DNA of 64,000 nt, from the NCBI GenBank assembly GCA_963833505.1, contig CAWHYG010000007.1:1488001-1552000 (forward strand). Direction: 5' to 3'. Below the pieces are notes generated by a model. That model was given only the letters and a program-made list of their open reading frames with translations, did not search any database and was not told where the DNA came from. Origin of the DNA: CAWHYG01 sp963833505. GTDB lineage: Bacteria; Eisenbacteria; RBG-16-71-46; CAIMUX01. Below are positions 62,992-64,000 of the stretch, piece by piece (the first letter of the stretch is position 1; every line of letters starts with the position of its first letter). Position numbers and translations under genes: made by a program.

Positions 62992-64000
62992 ATGGCTCGA
63001 AAGGACTCGAGAAACGGCGGGGGCCGGAACGGGGCTCACGGTATGCCGCTGAGCGGACACCCGGGGCCGGAGAAGCATCAGGAAGAACGGCCACCGGCGG
63101 GCCCGATCGCAGCTCGGGCCGGTCGCGGCGTGTCGGTAGAGCGCCGGCTTTCGCACCCGGGCGTACATCCGTTCGACGAGGTGACCTGGGAGCTCCGCAC
63201 GGCAGCCCTGACCAGCGAGAAGGGCGAATCCATCTTCGAGCAGAAGGGGGTCGAGACCCCCTCCTTCTGGTCACAGATGGCGACGAACGTCGTAGCGTCG
63301 AAGTATTTCAACGGCGCCGTGGGAACGCCGCAACGCGAGCGATCGGTCAAGCAGCTCGTGACGCGCGTGGCGGGCACGATCGCGCGCTGGGGACGCGAGC
63401 TGGAGTACTTCGACACCCCGGCCGACGCGGACGCCTTCGAGGCCGAGCTGACCTACCTCCTGGTCCATCGAATGGCGGCCTTCAACTCCCCGGTCTGGTT
63501 CAACGTCGGGATCGAGCCGAAGCCGCAGTGCTCGGCCTGCTTCATCAACTCCGTCCGGGACACGATGGATTCGATCCTCGATCTGGCCAAGACCGAAGGG
63601 ATGCTCTTCAAGTGGGGCTCGGGGTCCGGCACCAACTTCTCGCCTCTCCGCTCCTCGCGGGAGCCGCTCTCGGGCGGGGGCACCGCGTCCGGGCCGGTTT
63701 CCTTCATGAAGGGATATGACGCCTTCGCCGGCGTGATCAAGTCGGGGGGCAAGACGCGGCGCGCCGCCAAGATGGTCATCCTGAACATCGATCACCCCGA
63801 CATCGTCGACTACATCAACTGCAAGGCGGAAGAGGAGAAGAAGGCCTGGGCCCTGATCGACGCCGGGTACGACGGCTCGCTCACGGGCACCGCGTATTCC
63901 AGCGTCTTCTTCCAGAACTCCAACAATTCCGTGCGCGTGACCGACGCCTTCATGGAGGCGGTCGAAACCGACGGGCCCTGGCAGACCATGGGCGTCCTTT
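62992..64000 (+). CDS. nrdJ: Adenosylcobalamin-dependent (class II) ribonucleotide reductase, N-terminal part
   Basis: Makes deoxyribonucleotides using a B12-generated thiyl radical. The frame is open to the window edge, giving the first 336 residues of a protein usually 750-950 long. Seen: GVHPFDEVTWELRTA, then FEQKGVETPSFWSQMATNVVASKYF, FNSPVWFNVGIEPKPQCSACFINSV with an active-site Cys, EGMLFKWGSGSGTNFSPLRSS, and FMKGYDAFAGVIKSGGKTRRAAKMVIL. The first 45 residues are a low-complexity leader. ATG 62992 has AAGGAGAGG upstream. Control by NrdR is likely from the two boxes upstream. No intein was seen in the visible part. Confidence 0.93.
   Translation, partial: MARKDSRNGGGRNGAHGMPLSGHPGPEKHQEERPPAGPIAARAGRGVSVERRLSHPGVHPFDEVTWELRTAALTSEKGESIFEQKGVETPSFWSQMATNVVASKYFNGAVGTPQRERSVKQLVTRVAGTIARWGRELEYFDTPADADAFEAELTYLLVHRMAAFNSPVWFNVGIEPKPQCSACFINSVRDTMDSILDLAKTEGMLFKWGSGSGTNFSPLRSSREPLSGGGTASGPVSFMKGYDAFAGVIKSGGKTRRAAKMVILNIDHPDIVDYINCKAEEEKKAWALIDAGYDGSLTGTAYSSVFFQNSNNSVRVTDAFMEAVETDGPWQTMGVL

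Overview
The window is GC-rich bacterial DNA, and almost all of it is chromosomal core genes. Outer-membrane beta-barrels, lipoboxes, a TolC/RND efflux set and SecDF show a Gram-negative envelope. SpeA, PorV-like barrels, DUF4159/DUF4175 genes, a secreted 'asparagine synthetase B'-like protein and SpoVG would fit an uncultured FCB-group lineage (Eisenbacteria, Latescibacteria or Gemmatimonadota type). That placement is inference from gene content; no rRNA or tRNA gene was found to test it. Many genes start at GTG or TTG behind strong Shine-Dalgarno (SD) sequences, and many neighbours overlap by 4 nt (ATGA or GTGA).

Layout. 1-5.9 kb: the end of a barrel gene, biosynthetic arginine decarboxylase, a DUF4870-type membrane protein, and a barrel with a lipoprotein. 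6.4-11.1 kb: a minus-strand run of HAD phosphatase, NAD(P)HX repair enzyme, class II aldolase and glutamine synthetase, with a small zinc-ribbon gene beside it. 11.4-18.8 kb: an operon of DUF4159, DUF4175, TPR and a secreted amidotransferase-like protein, the last three coupled by 4-nt overlaps. 19.1-21.7 kb: secD-secF. 22-25.4 kb: a barrel with two lipoproteins behind a clear sigma70-type promoter. 25.7-31.1 kb: flippase, nucleotidyltransferase and family B DNA polymerase. 31.5-39.9 kb: rsmA, tatD, PSP1, holB, EnvC-like, ftsX, ftsE, an S4 protein and a PpiC chaperone, all on the minus strand. 40.4-46 kb: a pseudo-receiver with HD-GYP, spoVG, an AEC transporter and a pterin cluster. 46-54 kb: a DHH phosphoesterase, Fe-S biogenesis (ygfZ-like, iscA-like, iscS-like) and two radical-SAM tRNA methylthiotransferases. 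54.5-62.7 kb: a LysR regulator, then a TetR regulator divergent from TolC-MFP-RND efflux genes with an operator over the promoter. 62.8 kb to the end: class II ribonucleotide reductase behind two NrdR-like boxes 31 bp apart.

The least expected observations are these. (1) Two conserved genes, PSP1 and the PpiC chaperone, are each broken by a single-base +1 shift at exactly the same decamer, GCAGAATGGC, and the rest of each protein is intact in the shifted frame. One of the shifts creates an apparent PSP1-TatD fusion. (2) A 178-bp element with 16-bp perfect inverted ends, resembling a MITE, has two related solo right ends elsewhere in the window. (3) Short in-frame tandem repeats sit inside otherwise conserved proteins (PolB, YgfZ, cysteine desulfurase, EnvC-like, TetR, TolC), and similar GC-rich repeats fill many spacers. 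(4) The DUF4159-DUF4175-TPR-amidotransferase-like operon looks like an uncharacterised envelope system.
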